Source: Micractinium sp. NFX-FRZ
Taxonomy: Eukaryota; Chlorophyta; Trebouxiophyceae; Chlorellales; Chlorellaceae
Assembly (NCBI GenBank): GCA_029339195.1
Contig: JAPTJF010000511.1
Span: 1 to 42,631, forward strand
Direction of reading: 5' to 3'
Length of the DNA stretch: 42,631 bases
The position numbers were made by a program, and so were the translations under genes. How positions within the stretch are numbered: the stretch's first letter is position 1; each line of letters begins with the position of its first letter. This document shows positions 21,772 through 33,209 of the stretch, one piece after another. The notes under the pieces are model-generated. The model searched no databases, was not told where the DNA came from, and worked only from the letters and a program-made list of their open reading frames with translations.

Positions 21772-22036
21772 GGCTGCCGCCTGCCACCAGGCCTCCTCCG
21801 TGCGCAAGCTCACGACACAGACATGCCCGGAGAATAGCACGGCTTTCAAAGCGGCCTTCACCCCTCGTGAGATTATGATGGGGATAAAGTCCCAATTGCA
21901 AGACTTGAGGAGCGCTAGAGTGCGCCAGAGCTCACGGCATGCCTGCCCGCCCGCCTGCCGCCTGGCGTTGCCTGGCAATGTTGACCAGTAAGCCACTGTG
22001 TTGAAGGGCGTGGTTACACTGTACACTGCATGCATC
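21772..22036. other. Spacer between SET gene 3' end and TFB1 start
   Basis: 265 bp separate the TFB1 ATG from the stop of the upstream minus-strand SET gene. It should hold the TFB1 promoter and the SET gene 3' UTR. A minus-strand TGTAA at 22014-22018, about 20 nt after the SET stop, is close for a polyadenylation signal but possible. No further gene seen. Confidence 0.45.
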
Positions 22037-22232
22037 TCATTCTGAGGGTTGTATGAGAGCAGTGCACTCCTGCAGGCTGCGCCGCAGGATGCTGCGCTGC
22101 CCCTCGAGGTACACGCGGCAGAAGTGGCGAGACATGCGCCAGTCGGCGTCAAACCCATTCTCGTTCCTCCCCTCCTCCACCTGCTGCTGGTCTGCTTCTG
22201 CCTGCTGCGCCTCATGCTGCTGCTTGCCAGCA

Positions 22233-22264
<32 letters not shown>

Positions 22265-25200
22265 ACCATGCTGATCCAAACGCAGCTGCTCTAGCTGCTG
22301 CTGCTGCTGCTGCTGCTCGTTGTCGTCGCCCTCTGCGCCGCCTGCCTGCCCACTGCCGCTGACGCCACTTCCGCTGCCCCCTGCTGCCCCCGTCGCGCCC
22401 GCCGCCTCAGCCGCTGGCAGCTGTGCCAGCAGGGGCAGCTGCTCCAGCGGTCCCAGCATGCCCTCCAGGGCCCCCTTGAGTGTGGCAAGCGCCTGCTGCT
22501 CATTCTCTTCATTCACAGGCCCCTCCAGAGGGTCGGCCTGCTTCTTCTCGATCTGCTGGAGCTCTGCTGACGTGGCCACGATGACACGCAGGCAGGCCAG
22601 CAGCTGCGGGCGGCAGATGGGGGGCAGAGGGAGGGGTAAGGGAGAGGGCGGACTACAAAGGGGAGTGGGATAGCAGGCGGGCAGGATGTGGGAAGGGCAG
22701 AGGGGGTGCGCGGGCCGCTGAGGTGGCAGCGCCAGGCGGGCTTGTACATCTGCTTGTTTGCTCACAAGCCGGCCGTCTGGCCGTCTGGCCGTCTGGCAGG
22801 CAGGCAGGCAGGCAGGCAGCAGGTAAGACCCACAGGTGGAGCCCACAGGGGCCAGCCCCGCAGAGGCACCCAGGGGGCAGCCCACCTGCTTGGAGAGCGG
22901 CCCATCCTGCAGGCTGTGCTCCAGGCTGATGCCCAGGCCTGCCAGCGTCGCCAGCTGCTGCTCCTTCAGCGCTCCCTCTGGGATCTGCAGGCGCCGCCGT
23001 CAGCAGGGAGTGCACCTCATTTGGCATGGCATGCCCCGCATATGAAAGCCTGCAGTGCCACAGCCACATCAGCAGCACCACAATGCCAGGCTTGGGTTCA
23101 TGTCGTGGCGCCAGCTGTCGCCCAGCCCCTCCCACACCTGCCGCCCCCCGGCTGCCCGGCCTCTTCCCACCTCTAGCTGCAGGGGCACCAAGTCATGAGG
23201 GTTGGAGGGCACCACAAAACCGTAGTAGCACAGCAGCTTGAGGTTGGGGACGGGGCCGTAGCTGATGAACACCTGCAGGCGTGTGACGGCGGGATGTGTG
23301 ATTGCTGCATTGGTACACGGGTTGCTGCTGCACACACTCCAACGGGAATTTCAAAAGTTTGGGTGTGTTCATGTGCCGCCCACCCTGCCTGCCTGCCCGC
23401 CCAGCCCGCCCTCACGCCCCACCTGCTGCCCCTCCTGGCAGGGCCTAAAGGCGGGGTAGTCCAGGGTGTGGGTGGCTGGGTTCACCCGCCCGTAGCGCAC
23501 GCAGTGCGGCCAGGGGGAGTGGTTGATGTGGCAGGCAAACGGGACCATCGTGGGCTTGCTGCTGCCGCTGCTGCCATCGCTGGCATTGCTGCCATTGCCG
23601 CCGGGGCTTGCTGCTGCAGTGGAGCTGCCGCTCTTGCTGCCGGTGGCGCCGCCACCGCGCCGAGCCTTGGCAGCCTTGCCCCCGCCCCGCGCTGCGCTGC
23701 GGCTGGGGGCAGCGTTGCCGCCGCCCCTGCCGCTGCCTCCGCCACCACCGCTGCTGCTGCCCCCTGCTGCCGTCGCTGCTGCTGCCGCTCCCTGAGCCTG
23801 CCCCGGTGCTGCCGCTGCTGCTTCCGCCGCTGGGAACTCGAGCTCAAAGGCGTAGCTGGGCAGATGAAAGCAAGCGTGGGGGGAAGGGAGGAAGATTGAG
23901 AAGATGAGGGGGTGCGGTGGAGCCAGCATGCGAGCCACAGCCTGCCAATCTTGTCTAGTAAACGCATCCCCTGAGTACTGCTAGCCTTGTATAGTAGGCA
24001 CACAAAGCGCCACTCCCAAAGCATCCCAACTTGAGAGCGAGGCGATCAGTAGTCTTAGTGAGAGGCTGAACACGGCATTGCCACGCAGGCTGCTCCATTA
24101 CAAGAGTCTAGGCAAGACGCCACTAATAGCCGCAGGCTCTCAGCTCCACACATGTACTGCCCAACCCCCGTACCTGTACCACAGCTCAGCTGCCCACAGG
24201 TAGCTGTCGTAGTCAAACCACTCTGGCTTCAGGAACTGGGGGTAGGCGGTGAGAAGCATCTCAAACAGCGGCTGCGTGGCGGCGTACTGCAGGGTCGGGG
24301 ACAATATCGCCGGGGCAGTACAGGCACAAGGGGAGGCTTGTGTGAGAGGTGTGGAGCGGGCCGCCGGGTGGGCACGGGCACCGCACTGGGACCGCCACGT
24401 GCTGGCTCCCCACCTGTTGGATCGCCTCCCAACGCCCTCCCCTCCTCTGCTCACACCCACCGGCCGCGCCCAGCTCGGCCCGCCCACCAGCCTCCCAGTC
24501 CTGCCCTCCCCCGCCCCCGCTCGCCTGCTGCCGCAGGTGCGCCTGCGCCCGGGTCAGCTCCAGCTGTGCCGCAGTGCCCGCCAGCTCAGCCACCAGCGCT
24601 TCTGGGAAGGAGAGGCCCGTGAAGTATTTGTCAGGGAGGGAGCACCAGTAGCGGGCCCACTTGCTGTCCTCGTCATGCCTGCGAGGGGCGCAGGCGGGAG
24701 GCCAGTTATGCAGGTGCTGACGTGTCCGTCACCTTGCACAGCGCGCACAGCATGCGCTGCCACCCACGCAGCGCGGCGCTGACCTGTCGATCATGGTGAA
24801 GATGATGAGCAGATTGTCGATGGTGAGGCCCGGGATGGCGTGCAGCATGCGCCCCTGCACGGGGGTCGCATCAACAAAAGCCAGGCAGGCGGCGGGGCTG
24901 TCAACATGCAGCAAACCACAGGCAAGTGGCGGGGGCACTGAGGCTGTCATGTAGCATAGCGCCGCTCCTGTGATCGCCGATGCAACCGCACTTGCGCTGC
25001 CCTCGCCGCGCCTCCTGCCCTCCCTCAGTCACCGACAAACGGCCCGGTCCCCCACAATCACAATCTCACCAGGTCCGTCTGCCGCACTGTGTCCTCATAA
25101 ATGAGCACCTGCACATGGGGTTTGCAAGTAAGAAAGTCACAGCAACACAAGAGAACAGAGGAGAGATGGCAGACGCTGGCAACGCCCAGCCCTGGCTTGC

Positions 25201-26828
25201 GTGCAGCTGCAGCAGACAGTGGTGGGCGGTGGCGCACGGCGTGACTCCGGGCAGCCAGCTGTGCCTGCCTCTGCTGTCCCTCAGGCTACACAGCATCAGG
25301 TGCTGGCCAGCGGGCAGCGGCAGGGAGGGGAAGGGGCACTGTGCACCAACCTCTGCAGGGATGGACAGCAGGGTCTCCCCTGGCCGCACGTCTCGTGTGG
25401 CAGCACAGCCACGCAGTGCACCAAAGCTCGAAATCGTGATTGATGCCTGTCGCAGGGAACAGAGGGCAGGCAAAGCTTGCAGACAAGTGGGGGTGTTATA
25501 CGCGCATGAAGGCATCACTGCCAGCAGCCCCACTGCCAGGCAGGCAGGCAGGCTGCCAGCACAGCACCACCCGACCAGCACATCTCGCACCTGCACACCC
25601 TGCTCCCGCGCCCACCCCTCAAAGTGTGCAGCCGTGCTGCCCGGAGGCGCCGGCACGCCGCGCGGCAGCTGCTGCGGCTGCTGCGCCTGCACCGCCCCGC
25701 TGGCGCCAACTCCATCTGCACCGCTGCCGCTGCCGCTGCTGCCGCCGCTGAGGGTCAAGTCCCCGCTAGCCAGCTCCGGCCAGAGCCTCTCACTATATTT
25801 GACCAGCTCTGCCAGCAGCACGCCGGCCTCTGCAACCACAGCAAGCAGATGCACAAGGCAGGCGCTGGGTGGAGGCAAGCATACGGTGCTGCCGGTGGGC
25901 AAAACAAACAATGGGCGGGCCACAGGAGGCATGCTCCCAGGGCTCAGCGTGCGCGGCAGGGCAGGCCACGTGGCGATGCAGCGAGCACGGCAGCCAGCAA
26001 CGCACTGCTGTGGGGAGCAGGGACTTAGCAGCGCATGAAGGCAGCACGGCACTGCCACTGCGGCCGGTCCGCGCAGCCAACTTACCGCCGGCGTCTGCTG
26101 CCTGTGCGTGCGCCTCGGTAAAGAAGGCCAGCAGCAGCGACACAGCCGCAGCCTCATTGCGTAGGTTGAGCGGCTGCCTCAGCTGCGCGGCTTCGTGCAG
26201 GAAGTAGAGCTCTATCTGCAAATGGCCGTGTCGAAGGCCAGGGCGACACACAAATGGCTAGTTCTGTTTCAGGGGGCCGCTCGGCCAGCGGCTGCAGGCA
26301 GCGGCGGCGGCGGCGGCAGCGCACGGCAGCGCTGAAGGACAGCGCCAGGGACGGTGGATGTGATTTCAGGTCTTCACATGCTGCACGCGCCGACTGAACT
26401 GGAGGACACAGAAATGGGCAACCAGCATGCGGTGTCCTGTCGCTGTCGGCCCACCTTGCTGAGGCAGTGCACCCGAGCGCTCTGCAGCAACCCATCCAGG
26501 CTCTCCGCTCCAAGCTTGTCGAGCTGCAGGCGCTCATTGTTAAGCAGCCCGAGGCTGAGCAAGAGGGCGCGCTTGGATGCGGTGGTCACGTCGAACAGGT
26601 CGGAGAGGCCCTGCAGCATCGTGTAATATCTGAGCGCCCAAAGTTAGCATCCCTAAGCAGGAAGAGGCGGCAGCAACCGCCGCCGCATGCTGTGTGCTGC
26701 TGCGCCACCAGGGAGGCGCCGGCCATGCGGTTCCAGTAGTGTGCAGGCAGCTCCCAAGCACTCATGTCAGCCACAGCCACTGCCAGCCCCTGGTGTGTTG
26801 TGTCTTGCTTGTTGTATGCTTTTGGCAT
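22037..26828 (-). CDS. SET-domain lysine (or histidine) methyltransferase, SETD3/Rubisco-LSMT class
   Basis: AdoMet-dependent protein methyltransferase of the non-histone SET class. Exons: start exon 26828 (or inner ATG 26765)-26709, 26610-26455, 26215-26086, 25829-25591, 25446-25351, 25108-25070, 24854-24784, 24678-24525, 24286-24174, 23855-23423, 23272-23171, 22984-22886, 22603-22037 (TGA); 751 or 772 residues. SET-N is ITISSFGALRGCAATRDVRP then GETLLSIPAE; inserted SET helices include DSKWARYWCSLPDKYFTGLS. The catalytic core has PFACHINHSP, then GQQVFISYGPVPNLKLLCYY and GFVVPSNPHD (the NHS and SYGP motifs). The Rubisco-LSMT substrate-binding-like C-terminus has LLACLRVIVATSAELQQ and PVNEENEQQALATLKG. 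Oddities: an N-terminal helical extension of over 200 residues (ALLLSLGLLNNERL, IELYFLHEAAQLRQPLNLRN), an Ala/Gly/Ser insert inside SET, a GC-AG donor at 24524, and poly-Gln/poly-Ala tracts. Target not predictable; the first exon is the least certain part. Confidence 0.8.
22236..22318. repeat. CTG trinucleotide tracts coding poly-Ala and poly-Gln in the SET gene
   Basis: Two (CTG)n runs, near 22236-22263 and 22293-22316, lie in the last exon. On the coding strand they read as Ala (GCA) and Gln (CAG) homopolymers. They fall in the disordered part between the two halves of the C-terminal domain. Confidence 0.75.
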
Positions 26829-28747
26829 TACAGACAAGTGGCATCATGCCGGCAAACTAGGGTGCAGGTGGCAACTGTGGGGGTGGGGGTGATGATCTGT
26901 TCACGTGTGCATGGCAGCAGAGTGCTCAGCAATGGAAGCAGAGTGCTCAGCATGGAAGCAGAGTGCTGTATGGATCGCCACACAGCAGCACTGATGATGA
27001 TGGGAGGAAGCCGGGGCGGGGCAGAGCGCTTTCTTGCTCGGGCGCACGGGGGCGCTCTGGCTTGCGTAAAAAGCTTGCCCAGACCTTGCTGAAAATTTGT
27101 GTGAGTGTGACTGTGTGTGCAGTGGTGGGTGTGCGGTGCTGGGTGTGGGGAGAGGTACGAGTGGCCTGGCTGGCTAGGTGTGCATCTCGACCTGAGTGCA
27201 GAATGTGTGGAAGTGTGGAGTCGGGGCTGCCTGAGGAGTTGTTGTGCTGGGGGTTGCACGACGTGTGGCTTGAAGCCTCGAGAGGATCGAGATGGGCTGG
27301 GCTCAAGGCCATGCAAACACGGGCCAGTGGGTCACTAGAGAGCGGGGGGCTGGGGCGGCAGGCGGGGCCTGGTGTATGCATTGCGCTACCTGGGGTTGCT
27401 GCCAAACTGCGCTAGGGAAAAATCAATTGGTCTGCTTTTGGGTGCTGGGAGAGCGCAGCGCAAGGAAGAGTGGGGTTCGCGCTCGAGGAACAGCATAGCA
27501 GGTCGCGTGGCAGTGGAACAAGGGAGCGTGGGGGGCGGGGGCAACAGGAGTGGTGGTACTACAGAGGGACAGAATGGAAGTAGACATGCGGGAGTTGGGG
27601 AGGTGGCACGAGGGAGGGGCACCCGTCGGGCAGAGCAAGTGCCGGGATGGTGGGGTGGGGGGTGGTGTTTGAGAGGGGGGGAGCGCACTAGAGGGGTGAC
27701 ATGCGGGGCGGGAGGAGGGTGTGCTAAGGAAGTGAGGAAGCAACTAGAGCAAGGGGGCAAAGTGCAGGACAGGGATCACGGAGAGACAAATCCACCAGTT
27801 TATAAGTGCATGCGCAAGGGAAGGGGCGGAGTGCGGGAGCGGAGGCAGAAGGCCAGAGGACAGGCAGGGGTGGAGAGTTGGGCAGGGCAACAAAGGGGTG
27901 TCGGGTGTGCGCGTGGGGAGAGGTGCTGTGCAGGCAGGCAGGCGGTGTGCGACTAGCGATGGAAACAGCAGGCATAGCTTAATGGAAACATGGAAGGCAC
28001 ACAACTGCAGTCTAGGGCCACATAAAACAATGTGGGCGCTCAATGAGAGACAAGGCGAGCCTAAGAGCGGAGCCAAGAAGGGACAGAGGACCTAACATGA
28101 AATGTGCCTCGAGGTTGAGAGCTCTAGGTTTCTTCCTCCTGCAGCCAGGCGGTTGCTGGCAAAAGTGCGGTTCGTTCCTAAGAAGCTTGCCGGTTTGGCC
28201 AGGGAAGAGAGGCTGGCTTGGGGGCCTGGGAGGTGGGTGGAAACGGTTGGTGGGAAGCATGAGGAAGGGGGCAGGTTGGCTGGTGCGGAGGGCAGGGCAG
28301 GGCAGGTGGCACGTGGGGTGGCATGCGTGAGGCAAAGGGCCCAGCGGCCGGCCTGGGAGTGCAGCAAGGGACCATAATAAGGCGATGGCAGGGGTGCCTG
28401 AACGAACAGGAGATACAGGAGGGGCGAGTGCACATAGGCGGCGAAGGAGCAGGAACGAGGGGCTTGATCAAGGTGGCAGAGTGGACAGAACGACAGCAGG
28501 GACAGCAACATTTGCATGTAAAACAAGCACCAGAGCGGCAAGCTGGCAGGACACAGCTGTGGGGTGCACCCGCGATGGATAGACAGCACGGCCGGGGGAC
28601 AAGGCGCACACACGTGCCAAGTGGCGCAGCTTCGCGGCGCTCCAGCAGCGAAGCAAGAGTGGCGAGGGCCGGGCAGCCTGCCGGCACGCGGGGCGCCGGC
28701 ACAGGGGGAGGAGGCGGGGCAGCCCCTTGGCCGGCGGCCAGCCAGGC
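26829..28747. other. 1.9-kb gene-free stretch, purine-rich on the plus strand
   Basis: No gene model is supported. It lies between the 5' end of the SET gene and the 3' end of the COMM-like gene, both on the minus strand. From about 26880 to 28500 the plus strand is strikingly G/A-rich, with runs such as GGGGTGGGGGGTGG near 27650. A short tandem repeat (about 20 bp, 2-3 copies of GCAGAGTGCTCAGCA-like) lies at 26917-26968. The only minus-strand TGTAA I found downstream of the COMM-like stop is at 26827-26831, so part may be a long 3' UTR. Long open frames here have no domain signal. Confidence 0.4.
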
Positions 28748-30251
28748 TCAGGCGCGGATGCACTGGCGCTTTGCAGGAGATGCGTGGAACTCGTCACGGC
28801 ACTGGTCGTGCAGGTGTGGCAGCGCCGTGCGTGCCTGCCTCCCGATCAGCTGTGCCTGCGTATCGGCGGGTGAGGGGGTGGGGGATGGTGAGGACTGGCG
28901 GCAGGGCGCGGGCGGGCTATACGGCGGGGACGCTGCTCGATGGGGTGAGGCATGCTAGGATATGGTATGCTTTGAAAATGGACGGTATATTTGTTTCCGC
29001 CACGGGCCTGCCTCCAATGCTATCTGACCCGGTGTAACCATGCCGGGCCAGCACACAGGGCGCACCTCCTCCCACGCGCGCCGCAGCCTGGCGCTCTCAC
29101 CTTGAGCTGCACGGCGCCGCACACCCGGTGCATGCGTGCCGCCCACGTCTCCCGCTCACTGCACGGGCCGGGGCACGTGCTGCTGCCTGCGTGACGCCCG
29201 GCGCCGCCCAAGCACGGCAGGGTGAAGAGCAAGTCGTGGCACGGCTGGACCTCTGCAAGGCGGGGCGCAGTTGGGAAGCCGGGGCACAGTCGTTGCAGGG
29301 TCAGGGGGCACGCAGCTTCCACCGCAGCTCGTTCTGCACAGCAGGCCCTTCCAATGCCCAATGTCGGACCTCAGCGCAAGGCGTTGCGGTACGGGATGCT
29401 GCAGGCTGCCTGTGGCGCTCCAGCGCAGGGCGGTGCAGACGTGGGAGCTGCAGTCTGGCGCTGGCAGCGTGAGGCATCCGGCGAGAGCAGGGGCATTGCT
29501 GCAGGCCCCACCTGTGGAGGCAGGGACATCGCTGCAGGCCTAGCAAGCAAGCAAGCAAACAAGGAGACAGAAACCCTTGGCGGGTGGGGTGGGGCAGGAG
29601 GTCGCAAGCGTCCTCACCTGCTGAGGCATCCAGGTGCAGCCGCCAGTCCAAGCGAGTAAGGAGCTCCATCTGAAGGGAGGGAGGGCAGGCCAGGTGGAGA
29701 CGCTGATCACACGTGCCGGGCGGCGGGCGAGGAGCGCAGCAGGCACGCCAGGATTGCCTAGAGCACGGCTGCGGCTGAACGCTGCTGCCGCTGCTCAGGG
29801 AGCAGCATTACAGGGGGTGGGCGTGCTCAGCGCCGCTGGCTGGCAAGCATTCCTGGGGTTTGAACCGCTTTGTGGCACAGGGCCGTGCTGCCCTGCCTGC
29901 CTGCCTGCCCTGCCTGCTCTGCCTCCCCGCCCTGACTGCCTGCCCCCTCTGCTGCCCCTCAGACGTGACAGCTGGCGTCCTGGAAGGAAGGGCGGTGTAC
30001 TGCAGGGAACGGGTGGTGTACTGCCCCACCTGCGCATCCACCACAGACTGGCGCAGGCGGCAGAAAGAGTTCTTCCAGTCGGCAGTGATCTCCAGCACAG
30101 CCTGCGAGGTGGGCCAAAGAAATCAAGAACAAAAACAGCACATGTGGTGTGTTCGAGGAGTGCAGCTGCAGTCAGGAAAAAGTGAGAGGGCATCCCCCCC
30201 AGCAGCAGTGCACCGCGCTTGCTGCCACTCCCCTCCGCACAGACCAAACCC

Positions 30252-30295
<44 letters not shown>

Positions 30296-32020
30296 TGGCC
30301 CCAAGGCACAGCCCCCAACTGTCCGCCCCTGGCGCTCCCACTGGCAACACGGCCTTGACGTACACTCTAGTTAGCCCTGACCCCATGCATGATATGTGTG
30401 TGCGTGTATGTGTATGTGTTGCATCATACTTCGGTGCCTGCAGCACGCACCTCGGGGGAGAAGGCGGCCATGTGCCTGATGTAGTCGCTGAGGCAGACGG
30501 TGGCTGGGGAGCGCCACGCGCTTTGCACCGACTCCAGCACCCACAGCGCGGCCAGCACAGACGCTTCCGTGGCTGCAGCACGACGGCATGGGCAGGAAAC
30601 GCATGCAGGTGTGCGTCATGTCGGGCAGGCGGGTAGGCAGCAGGCGGGCAGGTGGTTCGCCAGGCCATGGGCAGGGCAGACACGAGTGCAGGCAAGCGTT
30701 GCTGCGCACGTGGCCGGCTGGCAAAGGGGCGCTGCGGAGGTGCGGGAGTTGAGAGGCGGGCACGGGCGCTGAGTGCATTCCAGCTGGCCACGGCGCTCAC
30801 CGGCCAGGCGCCCAGCGCTCATGTGCATCGCCAGCAGCTCTGCCAGGGTGTGCTGCAGAGCGGCAGTTGCTTGCAGCTCGGGGGACCCTCCTGCCGGGTG
30901 CGTGCCCTCCAGTTCAAGAGACAGCAGGGCAGACTGGATCAGCGGCGAGGCGGCCACACACTGCATGAATGCCTGGCAGCAGCGCCACTGCGCAGCGGCT
31001 GTGGCGGCACGCGTGGCTGCCGCCGTCGCAGTGCTGGCAGCCGCTGCGGCTGCTGCTGCTGAGGCCCCAAGAGCTGGTGAGGTGGCACCCCCGTTGGCAG
31101 CGGCCGCGGCAGGGCTGCTAGGTGCCACGGTGGCCGCTGCAGTGGGGGTGATGGGGCCCGGCTGCGTGCCCTGCTCATCCGCTGGCGTGGCCAAGCGCTG
31201 CCGCCGGCCCCGGTTGGCGGCCGTACTGACGGCGGCCAATGTACAGGGCGGGTGGCTGGGCAGCGTGGGTGAGCCACCTGCATTGTGAGGGAGGACACAT
31301 CCATTCATGCATGACTGTGTGGACCACGGCAGGCATGAAGGCAGCAGGACGTGGTAGAGGGGAGCCGCTGCGCTGCTTGCTTTGACGCCCAGGTTTACCC
31401 GGTACGCTCGCCCGGGACCGGGGGAGTTGGGACGCCCAGCCCAGCTGTGCCCGGCCCCATGCCTATGCCACCCATTCAGGCAAGCCTGAAGAGGGCACAG
31501 CAGCTGCGCAACGGCCTGTGCCAACGGGCTGCCCGCCCCGGGCTCGTGGCGCAGGACTAGGGCAGGGCATCGGCGGGAGCGGGAGGCAAACAGCGCACCT
31601 GGGCCGGGCAGCTCCGCATCGGACCACTGGGGCGCGTCATGCACCTGCTGCTGCTGCTGCTGCTGCTTCTGCTTCTGCTGGTTTGGCTGGACGTCCAGAC
31701 ACTTAGGCAGGGCGCCCTGCGCCTGTGCCTGCGCTGCAATGCCCTCGGCCGCCCTGGCCAACTGGTAGCCACACAGGTGCCGCTCAAGCGGGACAGTGGC
31801 GGCAGCTGCGCCAGCACCGGCCCTGTGCGCGGCCCGGCAGCTGCTATCCACGGCCCTGCACACCGCGATGGTCAGTTCAGGATTGGTAAACAGGACGAGC
31901 AGCGAACAGAGCAGCGAAACTTCGCTCCGGTTTTCACGTACTGTCACTTACTCCCCTGCACTAGCTTGCAGATTCGCCTAGCACCCTGCAGCGCGCGCAC
32001 CTGCTCGCGAGCATCCGCAT
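28748..32020 (-). CDS. COMM-domain-like protein with long N-terminal extension
   Basis: COMMD proteins are adaptors in endosomal (Retriever/CCC) sorting and ubiquitin-ligase control. Exons inferred: 32020-32001, 31855-31599, 31277-30801, 30572-30451, 30101-30030, 29669-29618, 29531-29512, 29250-29101, 28855-28748 (TGA); all phases fit, 425 residues. The start exon is only 20 nt (MRMLAS), and AG completes Arg in the next exon. The COMM-like part is near 317-350: ELLTRLDWRLHLDASA, AMSLPPQ, VQPCHDLLFTLPC, matching the DWRL-D core and following beta strand. Helical stretches precede it (ASVLAALWVLESVQSAW, AVLEITADWKNSFCRLRQSV), as in the HN domain of COMMDs. Residues to about 190 are Ala/Gln-rich. 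Typical COMMDs are about 200 residues, so this is twice as long. The family call rests on a short motif and order of parts. Confidence 0.5.
30253..30294. repeat. (CAG)14 microsatellite in a COMM-like gene intron
   Basis: Fourteen uninterrupted CAG units (CTG on the coding strand) lie in the intron between exons 30572-30451 and 30101-30030. An intronic position means length changes need not alter the protein. Confidence 0.85.
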
Positions 32021-33209
32021 GTTGAAGTCCTATTCAAGGCCCGACGACCTAGCCCTTGGCCGGGGCGCGCCGCGTTGGAGGTCAGGCCGCTCGCGTTGCG
32101 CTCTGAACAATATGAGATGGAGTTGTGTGATTGGCAAGATATGCAAAACAGCAACAGAGGCACCTGGCTTGTGCCGCCCGTGGGCCACACGCAGCCAAAC
32201 AGGGACAGCGAGAACAATGGGGTAAACCGATGGATTCGTGTGGATGTTCTTGCGCCTCAGTGACTGTGTAGCGACTGAATGGTCCCCACATCCCCTGACT
32301 GACTGGCCTGACTGGGTCCCGCCAGCCTGGCAGACTGCCGCTGCCCAAGCAGGAAAGGACTGGCCAAGCCTAGGGCAAGTGCTCGTCCTCCTATCGGCTT
32401 CCCAACCTCCATCCTCGGGCGCCCCAACCATATACATCGAGGCTGACGCGAGCCGGGCGCTCACCAGGAAGCACTGGCAGGTGGTCCCACCCTTGCAGGG
32501 GTACCGGATGCACACGCAGGGAGCGGGACCGGCGGAACCGCGCTGCATGGAACCAAAGGAACTGGCAGGGCGTAGCAGCGTCCGTGCACTGCATCACATC
32601 TTGGCCAGTGGGGCCTTAGTGCTGGCTATGCTGGCTGGGCCCAGATGGAACTGGCCTGCTGGTTTTGCTCTGTTCAGATGCGACTTCAATCATGCGACTT
32701 CAATCATGCGAAGGTGCCTGGCCACCCTGGTGGCTCCAGCAGTGTGGCGGCCGGTGCCGCCGACGGGCCGGTTGCTGGAGGTGGTGCCTGCACCCGAGCC
32801 ACCAAGTGTCTTGGAGAGTTGGATGCAAGCCATGCCAGCCGAGGCACCATCTTCCAAATGATCTGCAGTCTTGCAACAGCAGGCAGCCTGCTGGTAAGGG
32901 CGGTGCCAGTGCGGCGCCGCGTGGCATATAGTTATGGCAACTGACCAAGGACTGACCGGCACCGCTCTGGTACCACAGTAAAGTAAATGCATTTGCCCTA
33001 TCTCCTGGGCACCAGACGGAAGGAACCCGGTCGACAGCGTGGCATGTGCTGGCGCGAAGTTGGAGACTGTTGCAGGAACCCACGCCCAGATGCGTGTGCG
33101 GTACTTGATGAACTCACTCTCACTGGCTCGAGCTCTCCGGCCCCTCGTTAGCGCCAATTGCCGACGCCTCCCAGCTGCTCTCCGAAACAGCAGCAGCATT
33201 GGTAGCGGC
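32021..33209. promoter_or_regulatory. Divergent intergenic region between COMM-like and TATDN1 genes
   Basis: 1.19 kb between two start codons on opposite strands, so it holds both promoters. No convincing gene: open frames at 32238-32861 (+) and 32690-33379 (-) lack domains, and the second overlaps the TATDN1 start exon. A 14-bp near-tandem unit (GCGACTTCAATCAT) occurs at about 32680-32710. Confidence 0.45.

Noticed and set aside
26629..26709. Acceptor at 26630-26632 (ctcag before ATATTACACG) as the SET exon 2 start
   Set aside because: It would need a phase-2 donor upstream that I could not find. The TGCAG acceptor giving GLSDLFD in phase 0 joins cleanly to the donor at 26708.
28092..28763. 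223-codon minus-strand frame downstream of and overlapping the COMM-like stop
   Set aside because: Leu/Pro/Ser-rich pyrimidine-tract translation with no domain. It overlaps the end of the COMM-like coding exon in another frame and more likely reflects UTR.
32238..32861. 207-codon plus-strand frame between COMM-like and TATDN1 genes
   Set aside because: It begins with GTG, has no recognised motif and contains a short tandem repeat. The region is better read as a divergent promoter.
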